Shown: positions 16,299-24,551, counted from the first letter of the stretch. The stretch is DNA of 39,760 nucleotides from Chromatiales bacterium (GCA_020445565.1 JAGRGI010000004.1:1-39760); one strand, 5' to 3'. Notes: a model not told the origin generated them from the letters alone. Made by a program: numbers and translations.

Positions 16299-16757
16299 TT
16301 ACTCCAGGCCCAGTATGAAATTCCATTGCGCTTCGCTGACCGGCATGACCGATAGACGATTGCCCCGCCGAACCAGGGGGAATTCCTCCAGTTCCGCATA
16401 GTCCTTGAGTTCTTTCAGGCTGATCGTGCGTTTGGTCTTGCGCACAAAGCGAATGTCGACCCGATACCAGCGGGGGGTTTCCGGATCGGACTTGGGGTCG
16501 TAATGTTTGTCGTTCGGGTCCCAGGCGGTGTCGTCCGGATAGCCTTCCTTGGCCACCTCGGCTATGCCGACGATGCCGGGTTCGTCGCAGTTGGAGTGGT
16601 AGAAAAACACCCGGTCGCCGATCTTCATCTCGTCGCGCATCATGTTGCGGGCCTGGTAATTGCGCACGCCGTCCCAGGGCTCGGTCTTTCTTGGGCGCTG
16701 ACGCAGGTCGTCGATACTGAATTCCTCGGGTTCGGATTTCATCAGCCAGAAGTTCAT
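16299..16757 (-). CDS. EVE-domain protein
   Basis: A 152-residue protein that is essentially one EVE domain, a PUA-like fold thought to read modified nucleic-acid bases. Landmarks are NFWLMKSEPEEFSIDDL at the start, TEPWDGVRNYQARNMMRD, and IGDRVFFYHSN followed by GIVGIAEVAKEGYPD. This matches the THYN1-like bacterial clade. Free-standing members are widespread and their ligand is not settled. The start at 16757 (MNFWLMKSEP) is the family start. It lies two bases after the 5-FCL stop on the same strand, so it is probably translated from the zapA-ssrS-FCL transcript. Confidence 0.92.
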   Translation of the reverse strand: MNFWLMKSEPEEFSIDDLRQRPRKTEPWDGVRNYQARNMMRDEMKIGDRVFFYHSNCDEPGIVGIAEVAKEGYPDDTAWDPNDKHYDPKSDPETPRWYRVDIRFVRKTKRTISLKELKDYAELEEFPLVRRGNRLSVMPVSEAQWNFILGLE

Positions 16758-16759
16758 CA

Positions 16760-17413
16760 CTAGCGTCTCGGGGTTGGATACCAGGCTCGTTCGGTGACGA
16801 TACCATCCAGGGGGACATCCCAAGGGTATCGCCGTAGCGACCTCACCCCCTGCAGATCGTGAGCGAGGCCGATCAGCAGGGGCTTGCCCATTCCTCCCCG
16901 CCGCCGATAGGCAAAGGTGCGGTCGTAGAATCCTCCTCCCATGCCCAGGCGGTTCCCATTCAGATCGAAGGCGACCAGGGGAACCAGGACCAAGTCGATC
17001 TGGCGAGGAGCGTGGAGGCGTGTGCCTAGCGGTTCGGGAATGCCGAATCGATTTGGGCGTAGCGCACCGTCAGGAGTATAGAGGGCAAAAGAGAGCCTTG
17101 ATTGGCGGCCGGGGCGTAAAACGGGGAGATAACAGGATTTGCCTCGTTGCCATGCCATCACGGCTATTGGACCGGTGTCCAGTTCGCCATCGTTTTGCAG
17201 GTAGATAGCGAGTCTGCGGCTGCTTGCGAATTGCGGAAGCCTGGTCAGCAGATTTGCGGCAGCATGGGCGTGGCGGCGTTGCTGCGCGCTTGTGAGGTCG
17301 CGCCGCTGTTGCCGGAGGTCGCGACGGATTTCCTTGCGGACCTGATGGCCGCGATCGGGAAAAGAGGGGGGCGAACCCCGCCTGTGCCGTAGTGAACTTT
17401 CGCCTTGAACCAT
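16760..17413 (-). CDS. 5-formyltetrahydrofolate cyclo-ligase family protein
   Basis: An ATP-dependent enzyme that converts 5-formyl-THF to 5,10-methenyl-THF in cytosolic one-carbon metabolism (YgfA/Fau family). The basic N-terminal helix region RRDLRQQRRDLTSAQQ, the LAIYLQNDGELDTGPI segment and the diagnostic RLGMGGGFYDRTF motif are present. The position after zapA and 6S RNA matches E. coli and many Gammaproteobacteria. The start is the problem: the only in-frame ATG (17413) lies inside the predicted 6S RNA, has no ribosome site, and no ATG, GTG or TTG occurs in frame between it and the conserved region. The true start may be a rare codon such as ATC or CTG near 17340, or the ATG may be used on a read-through mRNA. 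Function is confident, the start is not. Confidence 0.9.
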   Translation of the reverse strand: MVQGESSLRHRRGSPPSFPDRGHQVRKEIRRDLRQQRRDLTSAQQRRHAHAAANLLTRLPQFASSRRLAIYLQNDGELDTGPIAVMAWQRGKSCYLPVLRPGRQSRLSFALYTPDGALRPNRFGIPEPLGTRLHAPRQIDLVLVPLVAFDLNGNRLGMGGGFYDRTFAYRRRGGMGKPLLIGLAHDLQGVRSLRRYPWDVPLDGIVTERAWYPTPRR

Positions 17414-17553
17414 GGGTTCAGGTGGAGCTTGGGTTTTCCTTCCTCAGGCTTTCCGCTGGGATCGCGGACATGCACACAGGAGAAAAACGTTCAGCCCCGG
17501 GGTATAAAACATAGGCTCAAGAAAATACCCAGTACACTCTCGAACACCGCAGG
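17381..17553 (-). ncRNA. ssrS: 6S RNA
   Basis: 6S RNA mimics an open promoter and sequesters sigma-70 RNA polymerase in stationary phase. The assignment rests on position (between zapA and the 5-FCL gene, as in E. coli) and on sequence landmarks in the right order. These are GGTGTTCG near the 5' end, TTGAGCC about 35 bases later, and CACCTGAACCCATGGTTCAA in the 3' third, which parallels CACCTTGAACCAAGGGTTCA of E. coli 6S. The ends are then brought together by CCT-GTG with CAC-AGG pairing. The length of ~173 nt fits. The ends are approximate. GGGG-TTCG-CCCC at the 3' side may help termination or processing. Confidence 0.85.
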
Positions 17554-17597
17554 GACGCCCAATTCGACAACTCTTCGCTAAGGAAACTGCTCGTCAC

Positions 17598-17629
17598 ACC
17601 CGGGTCCACGACAAGTGGCACCGGGGTGC
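17598..17629 (-). other. Stem-loop between zapA and ssrS
   Basis: An inner perfect CCAC-GACAA-GTGG helix is extended by a CACCC/GGGTG-type outer helix with one bulged base. There is no T-run, so an RNA-processing or mRNA-stability role between zapA mRNA and 6S RNA is more likely than termination. Confidence 0.45.
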
Positions 17630-17636
17630 GAAAAAC

Positions 17637-17945
17637 TCATCTGGCCGTCTCGCAACGGACCAGTGCCTGTTCCAGGCGCTGTTCGATCTCATCCATGCGC
17701 TCGTCCAGCCCTTGTTCCAAGGCATGCAACTCTTGCCGGGTCTGCAACATCTCATGGGCGATGTTCAGCGCCGTGATCACCGCAATCCGGTCCAGGCCGA
17801 TGACCTTGCCACCGGAACGCACCTCCTGCATGCGGGTATCCAGATAGCGGGCCGTCGCCATGAGGGCATCGCATTCCTCGTCAGGGCAGGAGACCAAGTA
17901 CTCCTTGCCGAGAATCTGTAGCGCGACCGGCTTTGCAGGGTTCAT
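17637..17945 (-). CDS. zapA: Cell division protein ZapA
   Basis: A 102-residue cytosolic protein that binds FtsZ and bundles protofilaments at the Z-ring. The N-terminal globular domain has VALQILGKEYLVSCPDEE and DALMATARYLDTRM. A helix follows with IAVITALNIAHEML and then a C-terminal coiled coil (ELHALEQGLDERMDEIEQRL), the tetramer-forming part. Its ATG overlaps the stop of the upstream TIGR02449 gene as ATGA, so the two are translationally coupled. 6S RNA lies immediately downstream on the same strand. Confidence 0.96.
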   Translation of the reverse strand: MNPAKPVALQILGKEYLVSCPDEECDALMATARYLDTRMQEVRSGGKVIGLDRIAVITALNIAHEMLQTRQELHALEQGLDERMDEIEQRLEQALVRCETAR

Positions 17946-18169
17946 GATACCGGTTCCAGGGCCTTTAGGCGACTGACCATTGCCTCCACCCGCCCTTGTA
18001 CCAGTTCTGTTTTCTCCAGCAAGGTCATCTTCTCGCTGACCAACGATTCCTGGCGGGCCTGAAGCAGCCGGTTGTCTTCCCGCAATTGCGCACAGGCGGA
18101 AATCAGCTCGTCGAGCTGCTTCTCCAGCTTTCGCAGCCGTTCCAACCGAAGTGCGGAGCTATTGTTCAT
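17942..18169 (-). CDS. TIGR02449 family coiled-coil protein
   Basis: A ~75-residue, almost entirely helical protein. Its heptad pattern runs from LRKLEKQLDELISACAQLR to the conserved end LEKTELVQGRVEAMVSRLKA, which is the family signature. It resembles ZapB in size and coiled-coil nature and is regularly found before zapA in Gammaproteobacteria. A role in division is a reasonable inference but is not shown by the sequence. I chose the ATG at 18169 because a good promoter's -10 (18177-18182) overlaps the alternative ATG at 18178. With the 18169 start the message would be leaderless or nearly so. Confidence 0.85.
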   Translation of the reverse strand: MNNSSALRLERLRKLEKQLDELISACAQLREDNRLLQARQESLVSEKMTLLEKTELVQGRVEAMVSRLKALEPVS

Positions 18170-18176
18170 ATTGCTC

Positions 18177-18206
18177 AATATAGAGCGCTGGCGGGTGTCG
18201 GGTCAA
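18177..18206 (-). promoter_or_regulatory. Promoter of the TIGR02449-zapA-ssrS transcript
   Basis: Reading on the minus strand, TTGACC (18206-18201), an 18-base spacer and TATATT (18182-18177) each match consensus in five of six positions. The predicted start falls at or next to the ATG at 18169. Confidence 0.65.
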
Positions 18207-18221
18207 CGGCGAACGCCCAGG

Positions 18222-18230
18222 TGTTACTAT
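18222..18230 (+). promoter_or_regulatory. Possible extended -10 promoter for ygfB-pepP-ubiH-ubiI
   Basis: TGT-TACTAT forms an extended -10 about 38 bases before the ygfB start, back to back with the zapA promoter. There is no recognisable -35. Confidence 0.4.
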
Positions 18231-18267
18231 TGTCCCATCGATTGGCAAAACGGCTGGAGAAAAGGCT

Positions 18268-18828
18268 TTGGGCGATTTCGACACGTTGCAGGGCTTGCTG
18301 ATGCGGGCCGAAGCGGAGGTGGGCGCGGCCGAATGTCAGGGAGTTTTCTGTGGCTTGCTGGCGGCGGGGGCGGTCGATGCCGAGGGTAGCTTGTTGCAGA
18401 TCGTGCTGGAAGATGTTGACCGCAGCAATCTGGCCGTGGGGGAGTTGGAGCAGGCTTTGCGCCGTACCACCGAGGTCTGGCGGGCGAACGTGCAGGACGA
18501 TTCGTTGGGGTTTTCGCCGCTGCTGCCTTCGGATTCGTCTCCCTTGGCCCTGCGTGCGATCCATCTGGCCGCATGGTGCCAAGGGCTGTTGTATGGTTTT
18601 GGCGCGGCCGACGGGATTCGCCAGGAGCAACTTTCGGAGGAGATGCAGGAGTTTCTCGGCGACTGTTACAACATCGCCCATCTGGATACGGAAACTGAAG
18701 CCGAATTGGAAGGCGAGGAGGCGGAAGAATCGTTCATGGAACTGGTGGAATACCTGCGGGTCGGATTCGCTACGATACTGGACGAGGGTGCGATGGCGAT
18801 GGCCAGTCGCCAAAAGGGTCTGCATTGA
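18268..18828 (+). CDS. ygfB: UPF0149 (YgfB) family protein
   Basis: A 186-residue soluble helical protein. Family hallmarks are AAECQGVFCGLLAAG near the N-terminus, the HLAAWCQGLLYGFG segment near residue 105, and an acidic C-terminal helix with AEESFMELVEYLRVGF. The biochemical function is not established in general. In Pseudomonas aeruginosa YgfB has been reported as a regulator affecting beta-lactam resistance, which need not hold here. The start is TTG at 18268 with AAAGG just upstream. It is the first gene of the conserved ygfB-pepP-ubiH-ubiI cluster, divergent from zapA. Confidence 0.92.
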   Translation: MGDFDTLQGLLMRAEAEVGAAECQGVFCGLLAAGAVDAEGSLLQIVLEDVDRSNLAVGELEQALRRTTEVWRANVQDDSLGFSPLLPSDSSPLALRAIHLAAWCQGLLYGFGAADGIRQEQLSEEMQEFLGDCYNIAHLDTETEAELEGEEAEESFMELVEYLRVGFATILDEGAMAMASRQKGLH

Positions 18829-18906
18829 AGGAAAGTTCCCATCACGTGCCGGCTTGTCGGATAATTCCGGCATCCACTTTCGCTTGATGTCTGAAGGCAG
18901 TCAGCC

Positions 18907-20220
18907 GTGACCATGAAGAAAAACGAGTTCGCCAAACGTCGTCGTCAATTGATGCGCATGATGGGCAAGGGCAGCGTTGCGATTCTGCCTGCCGCACCCG
19001 AGGTGGTTCGCAACCGGGACGTTCACTATCCCTACAGGCCCGATAGCGATTTCTACTACCTCACCGGTTTTACCGAACCCGATGCGGTGGCGGTGATGCA
19101 GCCTGGCAGGCGCAATGGCGAGTACGTGCTGTTCTGTCGGGAGAAGGATCCGGATGCTGAGCGTTGGGACGGCCGGCGTGCTGGTCAGGAGGGCGCGGTT
19201 GCAGAACATGGTGCGGATGACTCCTTTCCCATCACCGATCTCGACGACATATTGCCGGGGCTGCTGGAAAATTGCGAGAGGGTTTATTACTCACTGGGGT
19301 TCCAGCCGGAATTCGATCAAAAGCTGATCGAATGGGTAAACGGGTTGCGGGCACGGGCCCGCTCTGGGGTGACGGCGCCACTGGAAATCGTCGCCCTCGA
19401 TCACCTGGTCCACGACATGCGCCTCTACAAGAGTTCGGCAGAGCAGGGCACCATGCGCAAGGCTGCCCAGATTTCTGCCGAGGCGCACTGCCAGGCCATG
19501 CGGGTGTGCCGGCCGGGCATGTCTGAATTTCAGCTTGAGGCCGCTATCAATCAGGTGTTTCAGCATCACGGAAGCCGCTCGCCGGCCTACCCGGCCATCG
19601 TGGGCGGTGGTGAAAACGCCTGTGTTCTGCATTACATCGACAACAAAGACGCATTGCGCGATGGCGATCTGGTGCTGATCGACGCCGGCGCCGAGTTGGA
19701 TTACTACGCCGCTGACATCACGCGGACCTTCCCGGTGAACGGGCGTTTCAGTCCGGAGCAGCGAGCGCTCTATGAGCTTGTGCTGGAGGCGCAGTTGGCG
19801 GCCATAAAGAAAGTGCGGCCCGGAAACCATTGGAATCTGCCGCACATGGCAGCGGTTCGCACGCTCACCCGCGGCCTTGTGCGTCTTGGGATTCTCTCGG
19901 GAGAGGTGAACAAGCTCATCAAGGATGAGGCTTATAAGCCCTACTACATGCACCGTACCGGCCACTGGCTTGGCATGGACGTGCATGACGTTGGCGACTA
20001 CAAGGTGGGGGATCAGTGGCGGGTGCTGGAGCCCGGTATGGTGCTTACCGTGGAGCCCGGTCTCTATATCTCCAGCGGTACCAAGGGCGTCGCCAAGAAG
20101 TGGTGGGGGATCGGGATCCGAATCGAGGACGACGTACTGGTCACCAGGACCGGTAACGAAGTGCTGACGTCGGGTGTGCCCAAATCCGTGGATGAGATTG
20201 AGGCTTTGATGGCGGCGTGA
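18907..20220 (+). CDS. pepP: Xaa-Pro aminopeptidase (aminopeptidase P)
   Basis: A dimanganese metallopeptidase (M24B, pita-bread fold) that removes the N-terminal residue before proline. At 437 residues it has the family length. The N-terminal domain carries YPYRPDSDFYYLTGF. The C-terminal catalytic domain carries the metal ligands: Asp in LIDAGAELDYY and AADITRTFPV, His in MHRTGHWLGMDVHD, Glu in VLTVEPGLYI and GIRIEDDVLV. The start is GTG at 18907, which has GAAGG nine bases upstream; an ATG at 18913 is possible. Its stop overlaps the ubiH start as GTGA. Confidence 0.97.
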   Translation: MTMKKNEFAKRRRQLMRMMGKGSVAILPAAPEVVRNRDVHYPYRPDSDFYYLTGFTEPDAVAVMQPGRRNGEYVLFCREKDPDAERWDGRRAGQEGAVAEHGADDSFPITDLDDILPGLLENCERVYYSLGFQPEFDQKLIEWVNGLRARARSGVTAPLEIVALDHLVHDMRLYKSSAEQGTMRKAAQISAEAHCQAMRVCRPGMSEFQLEAAINQVFQHHGSRSPAYPAIVGGGENACVLHYIDNKDALRDGDLVLIDAGAELDYYAADITRTFPVNGRFSPEQRALYELVLEAQLAAIKKVRPGNHWNLPHMAAVRTLTRGLVRLGILSGEVNKLIKDEAYKPYYMHRTGHWLGMDVHDVGDYKVGDQWRVLEPGMVLTVEPGLYISSGTKGVAKKWWGIGIRIEDDVLVTRTGNEVLTSGVPKSVDEIEALMAA

Positions 20221-21413
20221 ATACCGAGGTATTGATCGTTGGCGGCGGGCTGGTCGGGTCCAGTCTGGCCGTGGCCCTGGCCTCGCGGGCTTGTCCGGTG
20301 GTTCTGGTGGAGGAAGGCGGCGGCGGTCGCGCGACCAGTCCTTCCTATGACGATCGGGCCATAGCCCTGGCGCAAGGGTCGCGTCGTATCTTTGAAGCCA
20401 TCGGTCTCTGGGACGAGCTGGCGAGCGGCGTCTGCCCGATTCGGCAGATCCACATCTCAGACAGGGGGCATTTCGGCTTCACCCATCTGGACAGTCGTCG
20501 TGAGCGGGTCGATGCCCTGGGATATGTGGCCTTGGCGCGGGAACTGGGACGTGTGCTGGAGGTATCGATGGCTGCCCAGCCCCGCATCGAACGGCTGGCG
20601 CCGGCCCGGCTGGTGGATTTTGTGATCGATGCCGATGGCGTCACCGCCACGCTGAATCGAGGCGGCCAAGCAACGCAGGTGCGCGCCCGCTTGCTGGTGG
20701 CCTGCGATGGTGCGCAATCGGAGATTCGCGAACGCCTGGGCCTGGAAACGCGGCGCTGGGAATATGGTCAGTCGGCCGTCATCGCCAATGTGACGCCAGC
20801 GCTTCCACATGGGAACATCGCCTACGAGCGCTTCACCGATACCGGTCCGATGGCGGTGTTGCCCATGCCGGAGAATCGCTGCTCTCTGGTTTGGACTACC
20901 GACCAGCCGGGAGAAGAGCGGCTCTTGTCTTTGAGTGACGAGCATTTTCGCGAAGATCTGCAACAACGCTTCGGCTGGCGCCTGGGGCGGTTTATCCGCA
21001 TCGGTCGGCGCAGTTCTTATCCCTTGGCCTTGCTGCGTGCTCATCGCATCGTCGATCGGCGGGTCGTATTGGTGGGTAACTCCGCCCATACCTTGCACCC
21101 CGTGGCCGGGCAGGGGTTCAATCTTGGGCTGCGGGATGTGGCGGTGCTGGCGGGTATGCTCGGTGATGCGATCGCCGCAGGCGCTGATCCGGGCGCAGAT
21201 GACCTGTTGCAAACCTATGCCAAGCGACGTCAGGGTGATCAACTCGGCGTGGCGATGTTCACCGACGGTCTGGCAAGGCTGTTCAGCAATCCGCTCGCGC
21301 CCCTGTCGCTGGCACGCAATCTTGGGTTGGTGGCCCTGGATCTTTTTCCCGCTGTAAAGCACGAATTTGCCCGCCACACCATGGGGTTGGCCGGCGGAGT
21401 CATCGGGCGATGA
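20217..21413 (+). CDS. ubiH: 2-octaprenyl-6-methoxyphenol hydroxylase
   Basis: A FAD-dependent aromatic hydroxylase of ubiquinone biosynthesis, with 398 residues. The N-terminal Rossmann motif is LIVGGGLVGSSLAVAL, and the second FAD motif is LVGNSAHTLHPVAGQGFNLG. Here Asn replaces the Asp of the usual GDAAH, which is characteristic of UbiH. The middle DG-type motif is seen in LLVACDGAQSEIRE. GTG start coupled to pepP by a 4-base overlap; its stop overlaps the next start as ATGA. Together with UbiI and Coq7 it covers ring hydroxylation of ubiquinone under aerobic conditions. Confidence 0.95.
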   Translation: MNTEVLIVGGGLVGSSLAVALASRACPVVLVEEGGGGRATSPSYDDRAIALAQGSRRIFEAIGLWDELASGVCPIRQIHISDRGHFGFTHLDSRRERVDALGYVALARELGRVLEVSMAAQPRIERLAPARLVDFVIDADGVTATLNRGGQATQVRARLLVACDGAQSEIRERLGLETRRWEYGQSAVIANVTPALPHGNIAYERFTDTGPMAVLPMPENRCSLVWTTDQPGEERLLSLSDEHFREDLQQRFGWRLGRFIRIGRRSSYPLALLRAHRIVDRRVVLVGNSAHTLHPVAGQGFNLGLRDVAVLAGMLGDAIAAGADPGADDLLQTYAKRRQGDQLGVAMFTDGLARLFSNPLAPLSLARNLGLVALDLFPAVKHEFARHTMGLAGGVIGR

Positions 21414-22615
21414 GCGGCGACAGGCTGGATCTGGATGTCCTCATCGTCGGTGGCGGTATGGTGGGCGCCACCCTGGCTCTTGCTCTGAGTCGCCAAACGG
21501 ATTTTCGTATTGGCCTGATGGAGTCGCGGCCGCCGGCGGATCTGCCGCAACAGGGCTTCGACCTGCGAGTCTCCGCCATTACCCGCGCCTCGGAGCGCAT
21601 TTTCCGTCACCTTGACGTGTGGGAAAGCATGCTGTCCATGCGCGTCAGCCCGTATAGCCGGATGCGGGTCTGGCAGGAGGGGGGAGGCAGTATCGGATTC
21701 GACGCGCAATCCCTGGGTGAGCCGAATCTGGGGCATATCGTGGAGAATCGGGTCATCGTTCATGCCCTGTGGCAGGCATTGATAGGCCAAGGGGTGGTTG
21801 AGCTTCTCGCAGGAAAAAGCCCGATACAGTACCTGCCGCTGACCACCGGTATCGAGATTGAAACCGATCGGGGGGATTCCTTCCGCACGGCTTTGCTGGT
21901 CGCTGCCGACGGTGCTGATTCGAGCGTGCGCAGCGCCATGGGGATCGGTGTCAAGGGGCGGTCTTATGGTCAAAAAGGCTTGGTGAGCACGGTACGGCCT
22001 GAAATGCATCACGAGCATACGGCCTATCAGCGTTTCTTGCCCGGCGGACCGGTGGCTTTGCTGCCTCTGACAGACGGCCATTGTTCGGTGGTGTGGTCGT
22101 TGCCGGAAGAATCGGCCGACGCGCTGTTGGCAATGGATGAGGCTGAGTTTCTGCTGCGATTGGAGGCGGCAGTGGAGGGGCGGTTGGGTGCGTTTGCCGC
22201 CGCCGGGCCGCGTGCCGCATTTCCGCTGCGTTTGCAGCACGCGGATCACTACGTGGAGGCCAATCTGGCGCTGGTGGGAGATGCGGCCCACAGCATTCAT
22301 CCCTTGGCGGGGCAGGGGGTCAATCTGGGCCTTTTGGATGCGGTCGCTTTGGCACAGGTACTGGCGGAGCACCCTGGAGATGCGGGAAGGTTTGGCACGT
22401 TGCGTCGCTATGAACGGTGGCGCAAGGGTGAAAACCTGCTGATGATGAGTGCTATGGACGGTTTCCAGCGCCTCTTCGGCAATGATGTGTCGGTACTTCG
22501 AAACCTGCGCGGTAGCGGACTGGCGATCGTGGACAGAGTGACGCCCCTGAAATCGGTGCTGATGCGAAGGGCAATGGGGTTGGAGGGGGATTTGCCACAC
22601 CTGGCGCGGGAGTGA
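21410..22615 (+). CDS. ubiI: UbiI/VisC-type FAD-dependent ubiquinone hydroxylase
   Basis: A paralogue of UbiH (401 residues) with LIVGGGMVGATLALAL at the N-terminus, VAADGADSSVRSAMG in the middle and LVGDAAHSIHPLAGQGVNLG in the second FAD motif. GDAAHSIHPLAGQG is typical of UbiI, UbiF and UbiL. The place right after ubiH argues for UbiI, which hydroxylates C5 of the ring, but because Coq7 handles C6 here the exact regioselectivity is inferred. It is the last gene of the cluster. No terminator is visible in the AT-rich spacer that follows. Confidence 0.9.
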   Translation: MSGDRLDLDVLIVGGGMVGATLALALSRQTDFRIGLMESRPPADLPQQGFDLRVSAITRASERIFRHLDVWESMLSMRVSPYSRMRVWQEGGGSIGFDAQSLGEPNLGHIVENRVIVHALWQALIGQGVVELLAGKSPIQYLPLTTGIEIETDRGDSFRTALLVAADGADSSVRSAMGIGVKGRSYGQKGLVSTVRPEMHHEHTAYQRFLPGGPVALLPLTDGHCSVVWSLPEESADALLAMDEAEFLLRLEAAVEGRLGAFAAAGPRAAFPLRLQHADHYVEANLALVGDAAHSIHPLAGQGVNLGLLDAVALAQVLAEHPGDAGRFGTLRRYERWRKGENLLMMSAMDGFQRLFGNDVSVLRNLRGSGLAIVDRVTPLKSVLMRRAMGLEGDLPHLARE

Positions 22616-22739
22616 CCAGGCAGGTGTTTTGGGTCTGATCCGATAATCCCGTGCTAAATCTGTGTTTTATTGGCAAAAACTATCAGTAGATCGCGATATA
22701 TTTATAAGGCGATTTTATAACGTAGTTACTTGTTTGAAA

Positions 22740-22768
22740 TTGCGCCAATTGACACACCGCGATAGTAT
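22740..22768 (+). promoter_or_regulatory. Possible promoter with dyad ahead of the cox cluster
   Basis: TTGCGC (22740-22745), a 17-base spacer and TAGTAT (22763-22768) form a moderate promoter. A 13-bp inverted repeat AATTG-CGC-CAATT (22738-22750) overlaps the -35 and could be an operator. It sits at the end of the AT-rich 22616-22836 spacer, in which no gene is seen. Confidence 0.4.
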
Positions 22769-22836
22769 TCGCGGGCCTGCGGAGCTCTGACAATGACCCG
22801 CGTCAAATTCCATACGGTTCGCCAGCGGGGGTTGCC

Positions 22837-23334
22837 GTGGTAGCCACCGACTGCGATATCGAAAGCAATACCCGTCGTTATGTCTTACGGCCCAATCGCT
22901 CGATTAGCTGGAGAGGCATAACCCTGCTGCTGGGATCGATATTGGCGCTCTATCTGATGATGGGGATGGCGTTTGCGATGGTCGGTCTCTGGCTGATTCT
23001 GCCGTTTGCGGGTTTGGAGTTCATGGCCCTCTGGTATTGCTTTTACCTTTCCTTTCGGCAGACGGAACACTGCCAAGTGATAACCATAGACGGTGATTCG
23101 GTAAAGGTGGAGAGCGGTCGGCGTCGCCCGGAGATCACCGAGCAGTTTCAACGCAGTTGGGCCCAGGTGCGGTTGGCCAAATCGACGCACCGCTGGTATC
23201 CCAGTCGCCTGACCATTCGCTCCCATGGGAGAGAGGTCGAAGTGGGAAAGTTCCTGAGCGAGGAAGAGCGCATCGAACTTGCTGCGGAGCTGAGGCGCGA
23301 AATCGCACCCTTGCCCGCCCTCGTAGCCATATAA
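22837..23334 (+). CDS. DUF2244 membrane protein
   Basis: A 165-residue protein with two adjacent transmembrane helices (about 27-70) between a short N-terminal cytosolic part and a C-terminal beta-rich cytosolic domain. Family features are RRYVLRPNRSISWRG before the helices and the VGKFLSEEERIELAAELR end, the conserved part of DUF2244. Proteins of this family recur beside cytochrome oxidase genes, as here (52 bases before coxB), but no function is assigned. The start is GTG at 22837, preceded by GGGGG. It is probably the first gene of the cox operon. Confidence 0.85.
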   Translation: MVATDCDIESNTRRYVLRPNRSISWRGITLLLGSILALYLMMGMAFAMVGLWLILPFAGLEFMALWYCFYLSFRQTEHCQVITIDGDSVKVESGRRRPEITEQFQRSWAQVRLAKSTHRWYPSRLTIRSHGREVEVGKFLSEEERIELAAELRREIAPLPALVAI

Positions 23335-23385
23335 AACCAAGCCAATGTATACAACGAACTCTCTAGGAAACAGGAGAAAGGCCAA

Positions 23386-24522
23386 GTGAAAATGATGAAA
23401 CGATGGTTGACCTCCCTGGGTGGAGTGGGGCTGGCGCTGGCCGCCGCCTCCGCATCGGCGGAGTGGGGTTTGAACATGCGCCAGGGCGTAACCCCCATAA
23501 GCCAGGAGGTATACAGCCTGCACATGACCATCTTGTGGGTCTGTGTCGCGATCGGTGTGGTGGTGTTCGGTGCGATATTCTGGTCCGTGATGCACCATCG
23601 CAAAGATAAGGGTGCGGTGCCCGCCAAGTTCCATGAGAGCACGACCGTCGAAATCGTCTGGACCGTGGTGCCTTTCCTGATTCTCATCAGCATGGCGATT
23701 CCGGCTACCAAGGTGCTGATTGCCATGGAGAATTCCAGCGACAGCGAGATGACCGTCAAGGTGACCGGCTACCAGTGGAAATGGCAGTACGAGTACCAGG
23801 ACTCCGGTATCAAGTTCTTCTCCACCCTGGCCAAATCCACTCAGGATGCCCGCAACCTGGATTACCAGGGCGATATCAACGAGGTGGAGCACTACCTGCT
23901 GGATGTGGACAACCGCCTGGTGCTTCCCACCAACACCCGTATCCGCTTCGTCATCACCTCCAACGACGTCATCCACTCCTGGTGGGTGCCTGACTTCGGC
24001 TGGAAGAAGGATGCCATTCCCGGCTTCATCAATGATGCCTGGGCTCTGATCGAAAAACCCGGTGTTTACCGCGGTCAGTGTGCCGAACTCTGTGGTCGCG
24101 ACCATGGATATATGCCGATTGTTGTCGAAGCCATGGAGCCCGAGAAGTATCAAGCCTGGGTCAAGGCCCAGAAGGCCGGCCTGAGCGCCGCCGATGCGGA
24201 GGCCGGCAAGTCCTGGACCAAGGCCGAGCTGATCACCAAGGGTGAGAATGTCTACAACGCCAATTGTGCCGCCTGCCATCAGGCCAATGGCAAGGGCCTG
24301 CCCGGCGTCTTCCCGGCCATCGCCGGCAGCGCAATCGCCACCGGCCCCAAAGCTGGCCATATCGATATCGCCATGAACGGCAAGGCGGGAACCGCCATGT
24401 CCGCCTTCAAGGATCAGCTCAGCGACTTGGATATGGCTGCTGTTCTCACCTACCAGCGCAACGCCTTCGGCAACGATACCGGCGATGCGATTCAACCTTC
24501 TGAAATCAAGGCTGTTCGTTAA
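23386..24522 (+). CDS. coxB: Cytochrome c oxidase subunit II with fused cytochrome c domain (caa3 type)
   Basis: Carries electrons from cytochrome c to the catalytic subunit at the outer face of the inner membrane. In order: a signal peptide ending ASASAEW, two transmembrane helices, the cupredoxin domain with the CuA ligands C232, C236, H240 and M243 (CAELCGRDHGYM), and then a C-terminal cytochrome c domain with heme motif C294-A-A-C-H298. The fusion makes this a caa3-type oxidase. At 378 residues it is a normal length for the fused form. The start is GTG at 23386 with AGGAG nine bases upstream; ATGs at 23392 and 23395 are alternatives. Confidence 0.96.
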   Translation: MKMMKRWLTSLGGVGLALAAASASAEWGLNMRQGVTPISQEVYSLHMTILWVCVAIGVVVFGAIFWSVMHHRKDKGAVPAKFHESTTVEIVWTVVPFLILISMAIPATKVLIAMENSSDSEMTVKVTGYQWKWQYEYQDSGIKFFSTLAKSTQDARNLDYQGDINEVEHYLLDVDNRLVLPTNTRIRFVITSNDVIHSWWVPDFGWKKDAIPGFINDAWALIEKPGVYRGQCAELCGRDHGYMPIVVEAMEPEKYQAWVKAQKAGLSAADAEAGKSWTKAELITKGENVYNANCAACHQANGKGLPGVFPAIAGSAIATGPKAGHIDIAMNGKAGTAMSAFKDQLSDLDMAAVLTYQRNAFGNDTGDAIQPSEIKAVR

Positions 24523-24551
24523 GGCATCGTCCGTACGGAGGAATTACGTAA

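Noticed and set aside
22749..22777. TTGACA at 22749-22754 as a -35 box
   Set aside because: The expected -10 position (around 22772) is GC-rich with no match; the overlapping TTGCGC-17-TAGTAT pair fits better.
22885..24495. Long minus-strand open frame (536 codons) opposite DUF2244 and coxB
   Set aside because: It lies antisense to two clearly recognised genes, is made of low-complexity Gly/His/Asp-rich sequence, and shows no family motif or ribosome site.
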